Shown here: positions 33,892 through 42,672 of the stretch, in pieces | Numbering within the stretch: position 1 is the first letter of the stretch | How the letters are laid out: every line of letters begins with the position of its first letter | Assembly (NCBI RefSeq): GCF_002159455.1 | Contig: NZ_NFIQ01000029.1 | Location: 1-45,539 of the forward strand | Reading direction: 5' to 3' | Length of the DNA: 45,539 bases | Source: Flavonifractor sp. An306 | Lineage (GTDB): Bacteria; Bacillota; Clostridia; Oscillospirales; Oscillospiraceae | The notes under the pieces: generated by a model | The model's database searches: none | Seen by the model: the letters and a program-made list of their open reading frames with translations, nothing else | What the model was told of the DNA's origin: nothing | Program-made: the position numbers and the translations under genes

Positions 33892-34634
33892 ACAGACACA
33901 CCTGCTTCCACCAATTTACTGAGGGCAGCCTTGTCGGCCACCAGAGTTACGTCGGGATGGAGCTGCAGCACAGAGGCGGGCACCTCCTTGGTCACGGGGC
34001 CGGCAAAGGCCTTGAGCACGGCCTCCGCCTTGTCCTCGCCGCTGACCACCATCAGGATCCGCCGGGCGTTCATGATGTTCTTGATGCCCATGCTCAGGGC
34101 CTGGCGGGGTACGTCGTCCCGGCTGTCGAAGAACCGGGTGTTGGCGTCGATGGTGCGGTCGGTGAGGGTGACCAGATGGGTCTCCAGGCCGAAGTCGTCA
34201 CCGGGCTCATTGAAGGCGATGTGGCCGTTGTGGCCCATGCCCAGCAGCTGCAGGTCAATGCCGCCCAGGTCCTGGATCAGCTTGTTGTAAGCCGCGCACT
34301 CCGCCTGGGGGTCCTTGGCCAGGCCGTTGAGCACGTGGGTGTTCTCCGGCTTGATGTCGATGTGATCAAACAGATTGCTCTGCATGAAATAGCGGTAGCT
34401 CTGCTCATGGTGGGGAGACAGGCCCAGATACTCGTCCAGGTTCACCGAGCGGACCTCGGCAAAGGACAGGTCGCCCTCCTTGTACCAGTCCACCAGCTGC
34501 TTGTAGGTGCCCACCGGGGTTCCGCCGGTGGCCAGACCCAGCACGCAGTCGGGCTTGTAGATCACCTGGGCGGAAATGATATTGGCCGCCCGGCGGCTCA
34601 TGGCCTTGTAGTCTTCCGATTGATAAATACGCAT
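33882..34634 (-). CDS. nagB: Glucosamine-6-phosphate deaminase
   Basis: This 250-residue enzyme turns glucosamine-6-phosphate into fructose-6-phosphate and ammonia. It has LGLATGGTPVGTYKQLVDWY, the catalytic VNLDEYLGLSPHHEQSYRYFM, LLGMGHNGHIAFNEPGDDF and VSGEDKAEAVLKAFAGPV, all typical NagB motifs. ATG 34634 follows TAGGAGA. It lies 15 nt after nanA and overlaps nagA, linking the sialic acid route to glycolysis. Confidence 0.96.
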   Translation of the reverse strand: MRIYQSEDYKAMSRRAANIISAQVIYKPDCVLGLATGGTPVGTYKQLVDWYKEGDLSFAEVRSVNLDEYLGLSPHHEQSYRYFMQSNLFDHIDIKPENTHVLNGLAKDPQAECAAYNKLIQDLGGIDLQLLGMGHNGHIAFNEPGDDFGLETHLVTLTDRTIDANTRFFDSRDDVPRQALSMGIKNIMNARRILMVVSGEDKAEAVLKAFAGPVTKEVPASVLQLHPDVTLVADKAALSKLVEAGVSVCG

Positions 34635-34649
34635 ACCGGTTATCTCCTA

Positions 34650-35555
34650 TCAACAATACTTGGCGATAGCGTCGGCGATCATGGCGGCAGCCTCGTCCAC
34701 CACGGCGGCGTCGCTGTCAATCAGGCCGGGCATGGGCTTGCGGACGGAGCCGCAGACCACGCCGCTCTTGGCCAGAATGGCCTTCATCACGGCATACAGG
34801 TTGCCGTGGGCGGAGCACATCTTATAGATAATGCGGTCAATGTCGTTCTGGATCTGACGGGCGGGCTCCATCTCGCCCTTCTGGAAATGGTCATAGATCT
34901 TCAGGAACAGCTCGGGCATGACGGCGTAGGTGCCGCCGATACCGGCGCAGGCGCCCATGGCCAGGCCGGAGATGTACTGCTCGTCGGGCCCGTTGAACAC
35001 GATCACCCCGGCGTCCCGCCACATCTGGATATCCTGGACGGGCATGGAGGAGTTCTTCACGCCGATGACCCGGGGGTTCTTCTTCATCTCAGCCAGCAGG
35101 GACGGGGTGAGGGCCACGCCGGCCAGCTGGGGGATGTTATAGATGATGAAGTCGGTATTGGGGGCGGCGGCGGAAATGTCGTTCCAGTACTGGGCAATGC
35201 CGTACTCAGGCAGGTGGAAATAGATGGGGGGGATGGCGGCGATGGCGTCCACACCCAGGCTCTCGGCGTGGGCGGCCAGCTCGCAGGAGTCGGCAGTGTT
35301 GTTGCAGGCCACATGGGCAATGATGACCACCTTGCCCTTGGCCTCGGCCATCACGTTCTCCAGCACCAGCTTGCGCTCAGCCACGCTGTGGTAGATGCAC
35401 TCGCCGGAGGAGCCGCCCACATACAGGCCGTTGACCCCCTTGCCGATCAGGTGGCGGGTCAGGGCGCGGACGCCCTCGGGAGAAATGTTGCCCGCCTCAT
35501 CATAGCAGGCATAAAAAGCAGGGATGACGCCCTGGTACTTTTTCAGGTCGCTCAT
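34650..35555 (-). CDS. nanA: N-acetylneuraminate lyase (DapA/NanA family)
   Basis: This 301-residue TIM-barrel aldolase has GVIPAFYACYDEAGNIS, the GLYVGGSSGECIYHSVAERK motif typical of sialic acid lyases, FIIYNIPQLAGVALT with the catalytic Tyr, and VIGVKNSSMPVQDIQ with the Schiff-base Lys. NanA splits sialic acid to N-acetylmannosamine and pyruvate. The alternative, dihydrodipicolinate synthase, is less likely given the nag genes, permeases and AGE epimerase around it. It is cotranscribed with the permeases upstream and nagB downstream. Confidence 0.92.
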   Translation of the reverse strand: MSDLKKYQGVIPAFYACYDEAGNISPEGVRALTRHLIGKGVNGLYVGGSSGECIYHSVAERKLVLENVMAEAKGKVVIIAHVACNNTADSCELAAHAESLGVDAIAAIPPIYFHLPEYGIAQYWNDISAAAPNTDFIIYNIPQLAGVALTPSLLAEMKKNPRVIGVKNSSMPVQDIQMWRDAGVIVFNGPDEQYISGLAMGACAGIGGTYAVMPELFLKIYDHFQKGEMEPARQIQNDIDRIIYKMCSAHGNLYAVMKAILAKSGVVCGSVRKPMPGLIDSDAAVVDEAAAMIADAIAKYC

Positions 35556-35589
35556 ATTACAATCCTTCTCTCAATCTTGTTATATCATT

Positions 35590-36435
35590 TTAACCCTTTA
35601 CGGCGCCCATGGCAATACCCTGAGTGAAGTATTTCTGGAAGGCGATGAACACCACCACGATGGGGATGGCCGCCAGGGCCGCGCCGGCCATGATCAGGCC
35701 GAAGTCGGTGGACATTTCACCCTGCAGGTTGGCAATGGCCAGGGGCAGGGTCCAGTTCTTGTCCCTGGTCAGCATGACCAGCTGGAGAAAGTAGTCGTTC
35801 CAGGTATTGACGAAGGTGAAGATGGCCAGCGCGCCGATGCCCGGCTTGATCATGGGGAACACCACGCTGAAGAAGGTGCGCAGCTCGCCCGCACCGTCCA
35901 CCCGGGCGGCCTCCAGGATCTCGTTGGGGATGGTCTCGGAGAACTGCTTCATCAGGAATACGCCGAAGGGCCAGCCCACAGTGGGCAGGATCACGGCCCA
36001 CAGGTTGTCATTCATGTGGAAAAAGGTCATCTCCTGCAGCAGGGGGATGACGATGACCTGCTTGGGCAGGGCCATGGCGCAGATGATAATGGTAAACAGG
36101 ACGGCCCGGCCATAAAACCGCTTCTTGCCCAGGGCATAGCCGGCCAGAGCGGCGGTAAGGCAGGTGAGCACCATGGCGGCGGCGGAGATGAAAATGATGT
36201 TGAACAGCCACTTGAACGCGGGGCGCTCAAACAGCGTGGCATAGTTCTCTAAGGTAGGGTTCTGGGGAAACCAGATGGGATAGTTGGCGTTGATCTCAAT
36301 GACGTTCTTGAAGGAGCCGGTGACAATCCAGTACAGGGGGAACAGGAAGAAAATCGCCAGCAGCACCAGCACCACGGCGGCAAATACCTTGTAGCCGGTG
36401 GACGTTCCGCTCAGATCGGTGGTTTTTGCTTTCAT
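35590..36435 (-). CDS. Carbohydrate ABC transporter permease (MalG type)
   Basis: This 281-residue permease has about six transmembrane segments. Its conserved cytoplasmic EAA loop is ETIPNEILEAARVDGAGELRTFFSVVFPMIKPG, which docks to the ATPase. The C-terminus FQKYFTQGIAMGAVKG is typical of MalG/CUT1 permeases. It pairs with the MalF-type permease 15 nt upstream. In this locus the imported substrate is probably sialic acid or a derived amino sugar. Confidence 0.93.
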   Translation of the reverse strand: MKAKTTDLSGTSTGYKVFAAVVLVLLAIFFLFPLYWIVTGSFKNVIEINANYPIWFPQNPTLENYATLFERPAFKWLFNIIFISAAAMVLTCLTAALAGYALGKKRFYGRAVLFTIIICAMALPKQVIVIPLLQEMTFFHMNDNLWAVILPTVGWPFGVFLMKQFSETIPNEILEAARVDGAGELRTFFSVVFPMIKPGIGALAIFTFVNTWNDYFLQLVMLTRDKNWTLPLAIANLQGEMSTDFGLIMAGAALAAIPIVVVFIAFQKYFTQGIAMGAVKG

Positions 36436-36450
36436 GTTCTCTCTCCCCCC

Positions 36451-37386
36451 TTACTCAGTCTTGGCCAGCTTGAACTGGACCGCGGAGAAAATGGCAATGA
36501 TGATGGCCAGCACCACGCCGATGGCGTTGGCGTAGCCCAGATCGTTGAGCCGGTAGGCGGTATCGTACACCTGATACATGATGGTCATGGTGGAGTTCAG
36601 CGGGCCGCCCTTGGTCAGCAGCTGGATGAGGGCGAAGCACTGGAAGGAGTTGATGGTGGTGATGACCAGCACGTACAGGGTGGTGGGCATGATCTGGGGC
36701 CATTTGATTTTCCAGAACACCTGGAGCTTGGTGGCGCCGTCCACCTGAGCGGCCTCCACCAGGGACTGGTCCACGTTGCCCAGGGCCGCCACATACAGCA
36801 CGATGGGCTGGCCGATGGAGGTGGTGAACAGAATCAGGATGATAAACCAGATGGCGGTGTGCTGATTGCCCAGCCAGTCAAAGGTGCCGGTGCCGGCCAC
36901 CTGGTTGAGCAGGCCGTAATAGGGGTGGAGGATCCACTTCCACACCACGGTGATGGCCACCGAGCCGGTGACCACCGGCAGGTAGAACACACAGCGGAAG
37001 AAGGAGCGGGGCAGGGGGTGCATCTTATAGATGGCGGAGCTCACCCACAGGGAGAAGGCGGCAACCGTGGGCACCGCCACCACCACGATGAGCACCGTGT
37101 TCAGAAAGCCCCGGTGGAAAACAGGGTCCTGGAACAGCTTGATGTAGTTATCCAGCCCGGCAAAGCCCCTTACGCCGCTCAGATCGTACTCCAGGAAGCT
37201 GTACACCACGCAGATAAACATGGGTACCACCACAAAGGAAACAAAGAAAATCAGGCTGGGCAGCAGGAACAAGTAGGCGGAAATGGTCTCTCTCCGGACC
37301 AACGCCTTGCTCATGCCGGAGAATTGGGATGGCTTCTGCTTTTTTGGCTTGGTCTGGGCTGGAGCCGCTACGGTGTTTTGCGCCAT
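36451..37386 (-). CDS. Carbohydrate ABC transporter permease (MalF type)
   Basis: This 311-residue permease has a basic N-terminal tail, then about six transmembrane helices and the EAA loop NVDQSLVEAAQVDGATKLQVFWKIKWPQIMPT. The family signature MYQVYDTAYRLNDLGYANAIGVVLAIII lies near the C-terminus. It forms the membrane channel with the MalG-type partner. It is separated from the binding protein gene by an attenuator-like hairpin, which would lower permease expression relative to the binding protein. Confidence 0.93.
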   Translation of the reverse strand: MAQNTVAAPAQTKPKKQKPSQFSGMSKALVRRETISAYLFLLPSLIFFVSFVVVPMFICVVYSFLEYDLSGVRGFAGLDNYIKLFQDPVFHRGFLNTVLIVVVAVPTVAAFSLWVSSAIYKMHPLPRSFFRCVFYLPVVTGSVAITVVWKWILHPYYGLLNQVAGTGTFDWLGNQHTAIWFIILILFTTSIGQPIVLYVAALGNVDQSLVEAAQVDGATKLQVFWKIKWPQIMPTTLYVLVITTINSFQCFALIQLLTKGGPLNSTMTIMYQVYDTAYRLNDLGYANAIGVVLAIIIAIFSAVQFKLAKTE

Positions 37387-37440
37387 GAGTCTCTCCCCTC
37401 TTTCAATCCAGTATCGCTCGTCCGGGACCTCCCGGGGATA

Positions 37441-37477
37441 AAAAATGTGCCCGCCCCCTCTCAGGGAGCGGGCACAA
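37441..37477 (-). terminator. Attenuator/partial terminator between binding protein and permease genes
   Basis: On the minus strand GTGCCCGC pairs with GCGGGCAC (core stem 37447-37454 with 37468-37475), with further G/C pairs inside, followed by ATTTTTT. It lies between the binding protein stop and the first permease start, a usual place for a leaky terminator that favours binding protein synthesis. Confidence 0.8.
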
Positions 37478-37512
37478 CATTGTTACCTCACGTCAGGCTT
37501 GTCGGCTCAGGG

Positions 37513-38862
37513 TCAGCCGATGTTGGCGTTAGCCTGCTGAACAAAGTTGTCAGCCTCAGTCTGCACGTCGGCGCCGGTGGTCATGATCGCAGCCAGCATG
37601 GGCCACCACAGGGCACGCTGCTCAGTCCAGCCGCCGGTCAGGTTGTAATAACGGCCCAGGTAATCGCTCATCAGAGCAAAGGGAGCGCGGAGCTCGGCGT
37701 CCTCAGCGCCGGCATAGACGTCGCCCCAGCTGGAGTGCACGGGGAAGAAGCCGGTGGTCTTCACAGCCTCCACGCCAGCGGTCTGGTCGTCGCAGACGAA
37801 CTGGATGAACTTCTTGGCGGCCTCGATCTTGGCCTCGTCGCCGTTGTCGAAGATACCAAAGCCATAGGGGCCGGCCATCTCCAGCTCAGGCACGCCGTCG
37901 TCAGAGGGGAAAGCCATGGCGAAGGGAGTGAACTGAGTCTGCTCGGCATACTGGGTGTAGTTGGAGTAGTTCCAGCAGAAGGTCACGGCAGCGGTCTGGT
38001 TGGCAAAGGCCTGCAGCTCGTCGGCAGCGGCGAAGCTGGCGTTGGCGCTCATGGAGCCGTTGTTCACCATATCCTGCAGCAGGGTCAGGGCCTTCACGTT
38101 GTTCTCGCTGTTGGCCAGGTAAGAGGTACCGTCCTCATTGACATAGTAGTCGGAGTACAGGTTGTTCACCAGAGCGCGGGTACCCTGGTCGCCGCCCTGG
38201 GCGCCGCAGTAGATGATGCCGGGAACCTTCACAGCGATGGTACCGTCGGCAATGGCGTCGCGGACAGCCTCCATGGCCTTCACGAAGTTGTCGGTGGTCC
38301 AGGTGCGGTTCTCCTCGTCCAGATACTGCAGGGCGCCGGCGGCCTCAAAGGCCTCGTAGTTGATGGCCATGCAGTGGGCGGCCACGCTCAGGGGATACAT
38401 GTAGTAAGTACCGTCCAGCTGGGACACGGAGGAGATGCCCTCGGCGATGTCGGAGCCGCCGGAGGTCCACAGGTCGCCCAGATCCACCATCAGGCCGTTG
38501 CGGGCGTAGTTGCCCACGATGCGCTCGGGGCCCTCAAAGATGATGTCGGGGGCGTTGTTGGAGCTGATGGCGGTGGTCAGCTTCTGGTCGCCGTCCTGGT
38601 AGTTGATGGGGGTGACGGTGACATTGATGCCGGGGTTGGCCTCGTTAAAGGCGGCGATCAGAGAATCCCAGTTGGAGGCCTCGGTAAAGCCGCCGATGTT
38701 GAAAGCCCACAGGCTCAGCTCCACCGTGCTGCCGGTGTTGCTGCCGCCGGTCTCGCCGCCGGCAGCGGGGGACTCAGTGCTGCCCTGGGTACCGCCGCAG
38801 GCAGCCAGGCCGAGGGTCATGCCAGCGGCCAGCAGGAGGGCAAGAGGTTTCTTCATGTTCAT
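37513..38862 (-). CDS. Extracellular solute-binding lipoprotein of a sugar ABC transporter
   Basis: This 449-residue CUT1-type binding protein starts with a lipoprotein signal (KKPLALLLAAGMTLGLAAC, lipobox LAAC), then a Gly/Ser/Thr linker and a family 1 substrate-binding fold. Visible parts are VELSLWAFNIGGF, LIAAFNEANPGINVTV, the domain-hinge SNNAPDIIFEGPERIV, and ETGADVQTEADNF-like C-terminal helices. It is anchored outside the membrane and hands substrate to the permeases downstream. ATG 38862 follows AGGAGG at 8 nt. In this context the ligand is probably sialic acid (inference). Confidence 0.93.
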   Translation of the reverse strand: MNMKKPLALLLAAGMTLGLAACGGTQGSTESPAAGGETGGSNTGSTVELSLWAFNIGGFTEASNWDSLIAAFNEANPGINVTVTPINYQDGDQKLTTAISSNNAPDIIFEGPERIVGNYARNGLMVDLGDLWTSGGSDIAEGISSVSQLDGTYYMYPLSVAAHCMAINYEAFEAAGALQYLDEENRTWTTDNFVKAMEAVRDAIADGTIAVKVPGIIYCGAQGGDQGTRALVNNLYSDYYVNEDGTSYLANSENNVKALTLLQDMVNNGSMSANASFAAADELQAFANQTAAVTFCWNYSNYTQYAEQTQFTPFAMAFPSDDGVPELEMAGPYGFGIFDNGDEAKIEAAKKFIQFVCDDQTAGVEAVKTTGFFPVHSSWGDVYAGAEDAELRAPFALMSDYLGRYYNLTGGWTEQRALWWPMLAAIMTTGADVQTEADNFVQQANANIG

Positions 38863-38923
38863 AGTCGTATCCTCCTCATTTTTTATAAAATTGCTTCTTT
38901 CCTACAAAGGACCCGTTGTATAG

Positions 38924-38952
38924 ATTGTACAGTTTTGTGCAGGATTTGTCAA
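38924..38952 (-). promoter_or_regulatory. Strong promoter of the binding protein/transport operon
   Basis: On the minus strand TTGACA (38947-38952) and TACAAT (38924-38929) are 17 bp apart, near consensus. The upstream 10-mer AGTTTTGAAA also occurs in the divergent region near 41.19 kb, hinting at a shared regulator site. Confidence 0.85.
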
Positions 38953-39016
38953 TACGATTTCAAAACTTTTTTCTTTTCTTTTTCCTTCTGCAAATTTCTT
39001 TCATTTTCAGCCCCGG

Positions 39017-39871
39017 TCAGATATGCTTGTCTGACAGCACCTCGGCCACCATTTCCTGCCGCCGGAGGCAGCCCTCCGGGTCCCGGCGGCACACCTCGCC
39101 GAAGAGCACGTCCAGCAGGTAGAGCTGGGCGATGCGGGCGGCCACGGAGCCGCCCTGCAGCGGGCCCTCCCGGGAGCCGCACTGGAGCACCACGTCGGCG
39201 AAGGAGGCGCCGGGAGACTTGGGGAAACGGGTGATCAGCATCACCCTGGCCTTCCGCTCCCGGATGATGCGCAGGTTTTTCAGCAGTTCCTTGGTGGAGC
39301 CGGAGTAGGAAAAGTAGATCACCGCGTCTCCCGGCGTCAGCTGGGCGGCGACCATGGCCTGTAGATGGGAGTCCATCACGGGAACAAAATTGGGCTGGAC
39401 GGTGCTGAACAGATGGGCGCACTCCTGGGCCAGGATCATGGAGCCCCCCTGTCCCATGCACAGCACCCGGTTGGCCGACACCAGCAGATCCGCCGCCTTG
39501 CGGATGGCCTCCGGCTGAACAAGCTCCAGGGTCTGGGTCATGGCCGCCAGGTCGGCGTCGTACACCTTCCGGGCCATCTCCTGCACGCTGTCCGCCGACA
39601 GCACCTGGTCCTCCCTGGGCGTCTGCTCCCCCCGTCCGGCGGTGGCGGTGGCAATGGCCAGCTTGAACGCGCTGTACCCTTTATAGCCCAGCCGGCGGCA
39701 GAAGCGGGAGATGGTGGCCTCCGCCACTCCCGCCTCCTCCGCCAGCTCGGAGATGGACATGAACTGGGTACGCTGCTGGTGGATCACCGCATAGTCGGCC
39801 ACCTTTTTCTCAGCGCTGGTCAATTCATAATACTCGGTGTTGATTTTCTCAAAAACATTACCCAAGGGCAT
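39017..39871 (-). CDS. MurR/RpiR family transcriptional regulator
   Basis: This 284-residue protein has an N-terminal HTH_6 domain (LTSAEKKVADYAVIHQ, then MSISELAEEAGVAEATISRFCRRLGYKGYSAFK, about residues 18-70). A C-terminal SIS sugar-phosphate-binding domain follows (VLCMGQGGSMILAQE, DAVIYFSYSGSTKELL). NanR-type members repress or activate sialic acid genes in response to ManNAc-6-phosphate or GlcNAc-6-phosphate. It starts 10 nt after the epimerase stop in the same operon and precedes the transporter promoter, so it most likely controls this locus. Confidence 0.92.
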   Translation of the reverse strand: MPLGNVFEKINTEYYELTSAEKKVADYAVIHQQRTQFMSISELAEEAGVAEATISRFCRRLGYKGYSAFKLAIATATAGRGEQTPREDQVLSADSVQEMARKVYDADLAAMTQTLELVQPEAIRKAADLLVSANRVLCMGQGGSMILAQECAHLFSTVQPNFVPVMDSHLQAMVAAQLTPGDAVIYFSYSGSTKELLKNLRIIRERKARVMLITRFPKSPGASFADVVLQCGSREGPLQGGSVAARIAQLYLLDVLFGEVCRRDPEGCLRRQEMVAEVLSDKHI

Positions 39872-39881
39872 AGACGCCCCC

Positions 39882-41093
39882 TCATTTCTTGTTCAGCAGC
39901 TGGTCCAGCATCCGGTCGCACATGATGAGCATGCGCGGCAGGTGGAAGGGGCCCTTGAAGGTGCTGCCCTTGCAGGCGGGCTCCGTGGGCTTGCCGTCCC
40001 GGCGGAGATAGCCGTACCAGTCGCCGAACTCGGGGTCGGAGAAGTGCTCCTTGCAGTAGTCCAGGGTACGCTCAAACCAGGTCAGGTACTTCTCGTCGCC
40101 GGTGTCACGGTAGATCATCAGAGAGGCAATCAGGATCTCGTCGTGGGGCCACCACAGCTTCATGTCGTGCTCATAGGCCTCGGGGGGACGGCCCAGGCAG
40201 TCAATAAAGTAGAGCAGGCCGCCGTACTGATAGTCCCAGCCGGCGTTGATGGCCTGGTCGAAGATCTTCACCGCCGTGGCGTGCTGATCCTTGTCCCCCC
40301 GGCGGTTGGCGTCCTCCATCAGGAACCAGGAGCACTCGATGTCGTGGCCGGGATTGACTACCCGGCCCTCGGTCACGTCGCCCCGGAACTCCCCGTTGGG
40401 GCCCACGCTCTCCAGGGTGCAGCCCAGCTCGGGCTTGTAGTGGTAGCGGAAGATCTCCTCCACGCACTGCTTGGCCCGCTGATCGTACAGGGCCTCCTGC
40501 TCCGGGTCCACCCGGCGGAGCACGGAGGTGATATTCAGGTAGATCATGGGGTTGGCCAGAGCCCGGCCGGACCGGGTCTCGGGGATGGTCTTGGCCCCCA
40601 GGCCGGTGGGGTCCTTGATGAGGCCCTGGTTCAGATTCCAGATCAGCTCATAGGCCGCCCGGGCCCGCTCCAGGCACACCTTCTCCCCGGTAACGCCGTA
40701 ATACTCGGCGTTGGCGATGGCATAAAAGCCCTCGGAGAAGCAGTACCGGCGCTGGCGCAGGGGCTTGCCGTCGGCGGTGACGGTGAAGTACATCCGGTTG
40801 CCCGCCTCCCGGTTGATGCAGTACTTCTCCATAAAGTCCAGACAGCTGCGGCTGGCCTTCAGCCACTCCTCCTTTACCCCGTACACATGGCACAGGTAAG
40901 CGAAGGTCCAGGCGCACCGGCCCTGCATCCACACGCTCTTGTCGGTGGAAAACACCTTGCCCTCCCGGTCCAGACAGGTATAGACGCCCCCGTGGACCAG
41001 GTCCATTCCGTTGTTCAGCCAGAAGGCCACGCTGCGCTCCAGCTCCTCCTGGATCCACTTCTGATGCCCTTGCAGACGCGCGGTCATATCCAT
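39882..41093 (-). CDS. N-acylglucosamine 2-epimerase (AGE/RenBP family)
   Basis: This 403-residue (alpha/alpha)6-barrel epimerase has WLNNGMDLVHGGVYTCLDREGK, DKSVWMQGRCAWTFAYL, PGHDIECSWFLMEDANRRG with a catalytic His, WWPHDEILIA, and FKGPFHLPRMLI with the second His; these match the family. AGE enzymes interconvert ManNAc and GlcNAc without phosphorylation. Because no ManNAc-6-phosphate epimerase (NanE) is present, this enzyme probably supplies GlcNAc in sialic acid breakdown. ATG 41093 follows AAAGGTGG; the GTG at 41108 overlaps that site. It is divergent from the ROK-like kinase gene. Confidence 0.92.
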   Translation of the reverse strand: MDMTARLQGHQKWIQEELERSVAFWLNNGMDLVHGGVYTCLDREGKVFSTDKSVWMQGRCAWTFAYLCHVYGVKEEWLKASRSCLDFMEKYCINREAGNRMYFTVTADGKPLRQRRYCFSEGFYAIANAEYYGVTGEKVCLERARAAYELIWNLNQGLIKDPTGLGAKTIPETRSGRALANPMIYLNITSVLRRVDPEQEALYDQRAKQCVEEIFRYHYKPELGCTLESVGPNGEFRGDVTEGRVVNPGHDIECSWFLMEDANRRGDKDQHATAVKIFDQAINAGWDYQYGGLLYFIDCLGRPPEAYEHDMKLWWPHDEILIASLMIYRDTGDEKYLTWFERTLDYCKEHFSDPEFGDWYGYLRRDGKPTEPACKGSTFKGPFHLPRMLIMCDRMLDQLLNKK

Positions 41094-41144
41094 GATGATC
41101 AAACCCACCTTTCCAAACTTAAAAAAACACCTTGAACTACCTCC

Positions 41145-41173
41145 ATCATACCCGCCGGTTTACGCCCCGTCAA
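41145..41173 (-). promoter_or_regulatory. Promoter of the epimerase-rpiR operon
   Basis: On the minus strand TTGACG (41168-41173) and TATGAT (41145-41150) are 17 bp apart, about 50 nt before the epimerase start. Confidence 0.82.
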
Positions 41174-41182
41174 GGGAAAAAA

Positions 41183-41195
41183 GAAAATAATTTTC
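41183..41195. promoter_or_regulatory. 13-bp palindromic operator candidate
   Basis: GAAAATAATTTTC is a perfect palindrome between the two divergent promoters. RpiR-type regulators often bind A/T-rich dyads of this kind. The neighbouring 10-mer TTTCAAAACT (41192-41201) recurs, on the minus strand as AGTTTTGAAA, before the transport operon promoter. Confidence 0.55.
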
Positions 41196-41213
41196 AAAAC
41201 TCTGAAAATATGC

Positions 41214-41246
41214 TTGACAGATTCAAAAAAGCTGATAGCCTATAGA
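41214..41246 (+). promoter_or_regulatory. Promoter of the kinase-esterase operon
   Basis: A perfect -35 TTGACA (41214-41219) is clear. The -10 is ambiguous: TAGCCT after 16 bp or TATAGA (41241-41246) after 21 bp. A weak -10 would suit regulated transcription. Confidence 0.6.
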
Positions 41247-41292
41247 CAAGCAATGCCGTCTATTTCATATAAAATAAGGAGGAACGGTTTCT

Positions 41293-42672
41293 ATGAATCA
41301 TCTTGGAATTGAGGTCTCCGTCAAGCACAGCCCGGAGCTGGACCCCGGCTTTCTGCCTCTGGGCAAATTCTTCCAGGCCTTTTTAAAGGACGCCAAAAAG
41401 CCCCTGGGCATCGCGGTGGAGCGGGCCGGCGGCGAGGTGGCGGTGTACAACACCTTCATCCACGGCACCCCGGAGATGGCCCAGGCCGACCGGTACTATG
41501 TGGACCGGCTGATCAAGACCATGCTGTGGTACATGGGCGGCTTCAAGGTCTATATCTGCGGCGACAAGGATATCTTCGCGGCCATGAAGGCCACCTACTG
41601 CGTGGGCGGTCAGCGGTCCTTCGACGCCGAGTTTATGTCCAACGTCTATGAAAAGCCCTTTGAGGTGGTGTCCTGCGACGCTCTGCCCGCCGAGTGCAGC
41701 AATCCCCAGGCGGTGGGCCGCCACCTGGGCGGCTGCCGCATCGGCTTTGACGCCGGCGGCTCCGACCGGAAGGTGTCCGCCGTGATCGACGGCGAGCCGG
41801 TGTTTTCCGAGGAGGTGGTGTGGCACCCCAAGACCACTTCCGACCCCGACTACCACTACGACGGCATTGTGGCCGCCCTCAAGTCGGCCGCCGAGCATAT
41901 GCCTCGGGTAGACGCGGTGGGCGTGTCCTCCGCCGGCATCTACATCGAAAACCGCACCATGGTGGCCTCCCTGTTCCTGAAGGTGCCCAAGGAGGACTTT
42001 GACGCCAAGGTGAAGGATATCTATATCCGGGCCATCACCGATACCTTCGGCGACGTGCCCTACGTGGTGGCCAACGACGGCGACGTGTCCGCCCTGGCCG
42101 GGGCCATGAGCCTGGAGGAAAACAACATCATGGGCATCGCCATGGGCACCAGCGAGGCGGTGGGCTACGTGGACCAGAACGGCAACATCACCGGCTGGCT
42201 CAACGAGCTGGCCTTCGCCCCGGTGGACGCCAACCCCGCCGCCATGGAGGACGAGTGGTCCGGCGACATCGGCTGCGGCGTGAAGTATTTCTCCCAGGAC
42301 GGCGTGATCAAGCTGGCTCCCGCCGCCGGCATCAACCTCTCCCCCGACCTCTCCCCCGCCGAGAAGCTGAAGGAAGTCCAGAAGATCATGGAGAGCCCCA
42401 ACTCCCCGGCAGAGGCCATTTACCGCTCCATCGGCGTGTATCTGGGCCACTCTCTGGCCCTGTACCACCACTTCTACGGCTTCAAGCACGTGCTGTTGCT
42501 GGGCCGGGTCATGTCCGGCAAGGGCGGCGACATCATCCTGGACACCTGCAAGCAGGTGCTGGCCGACGAGTATCCGGAGCTCTCCGGCAAGATCATCCCC
42601 ACCCTGCCCGACGAGAAGGCCCGCCGGGTGGGTCAGTCGGTGGCCGCCGCTTCCCTGCCCGAGCTGAAGTAA
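41293..42672 (+). CDS. ROK-like/ASKHA-fold sugar kinase, probable N-acetylhexosamine kinase
   Basis: This 459-residue protein has an actin-like ATPase fold from about residue 145: GFDAGGSDRKVSAVIDGEPVF (phosphate-1), VGVSSAGIYIEN, VANDGDVSALAGAM with the likely catalytic Asp, GIAMGTSEAVGYVDQNG (phosphate-2), and HVLLLGRVMSGKGGDIIL. Unlike typical ROK kinases it lacks the zinc-binding CxCGxxGCxE and carries ~145 extra N-terminal residues of unknown role. Sitting opposite the AGE epimerase, it probably phosphorylates GlcNAc or ManNAc. A sugar-binding regulator without kinase activity is possible, but no HTH is seen. ATG 41293 follows AAGGAGG. Confidence 0.75.
   Translation: MNHLGIEVSVKHSPELDPGFLPLGKFFQAFLKDAKKPLGIAVERAGGEVAVYNTFIHGTPEMAQADRYYVDRLIKTMLWYMGGFKVYICGDKDIFAAMKATYCVGGQRSFDAEFMSNVYEKPFEVVSCDALPAECSNPQAVGRHLGGCRIGFDAGGSDRKVSAVIDGEPVFSEEVVWHPKTTSDPDYHYDGIVAALKSAAEHMPRVDAVGVSSAGIYIENRTMVASLFLKVPKEDFDAKVKDIYIRAITDTFGDVPYVVANDGDVSALAGAMSLEENNIMGIAMGTSEAVGYVDQNGNITGWLNELAFAPVDANPAAMEDEWSGDIGCGVKYFSQDGVIKLAPAAGINLSPDLSPAEKLKEVQKIMESPNSPAEAIYRSIGVYLGHSLALYHHFYGFKHVLLLGRVMSGKGGDIILDTCKQVLADEYPELSGKIIPTLPDEKARRVGQSVAAASLPELK

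Noticed and set aside
36859..39234. A 791-codon plus-strand frame across the transporter genes
   Set aside because: It runs antisense through permease, binding protein and regulator genes and ignores their promoters and terminators.
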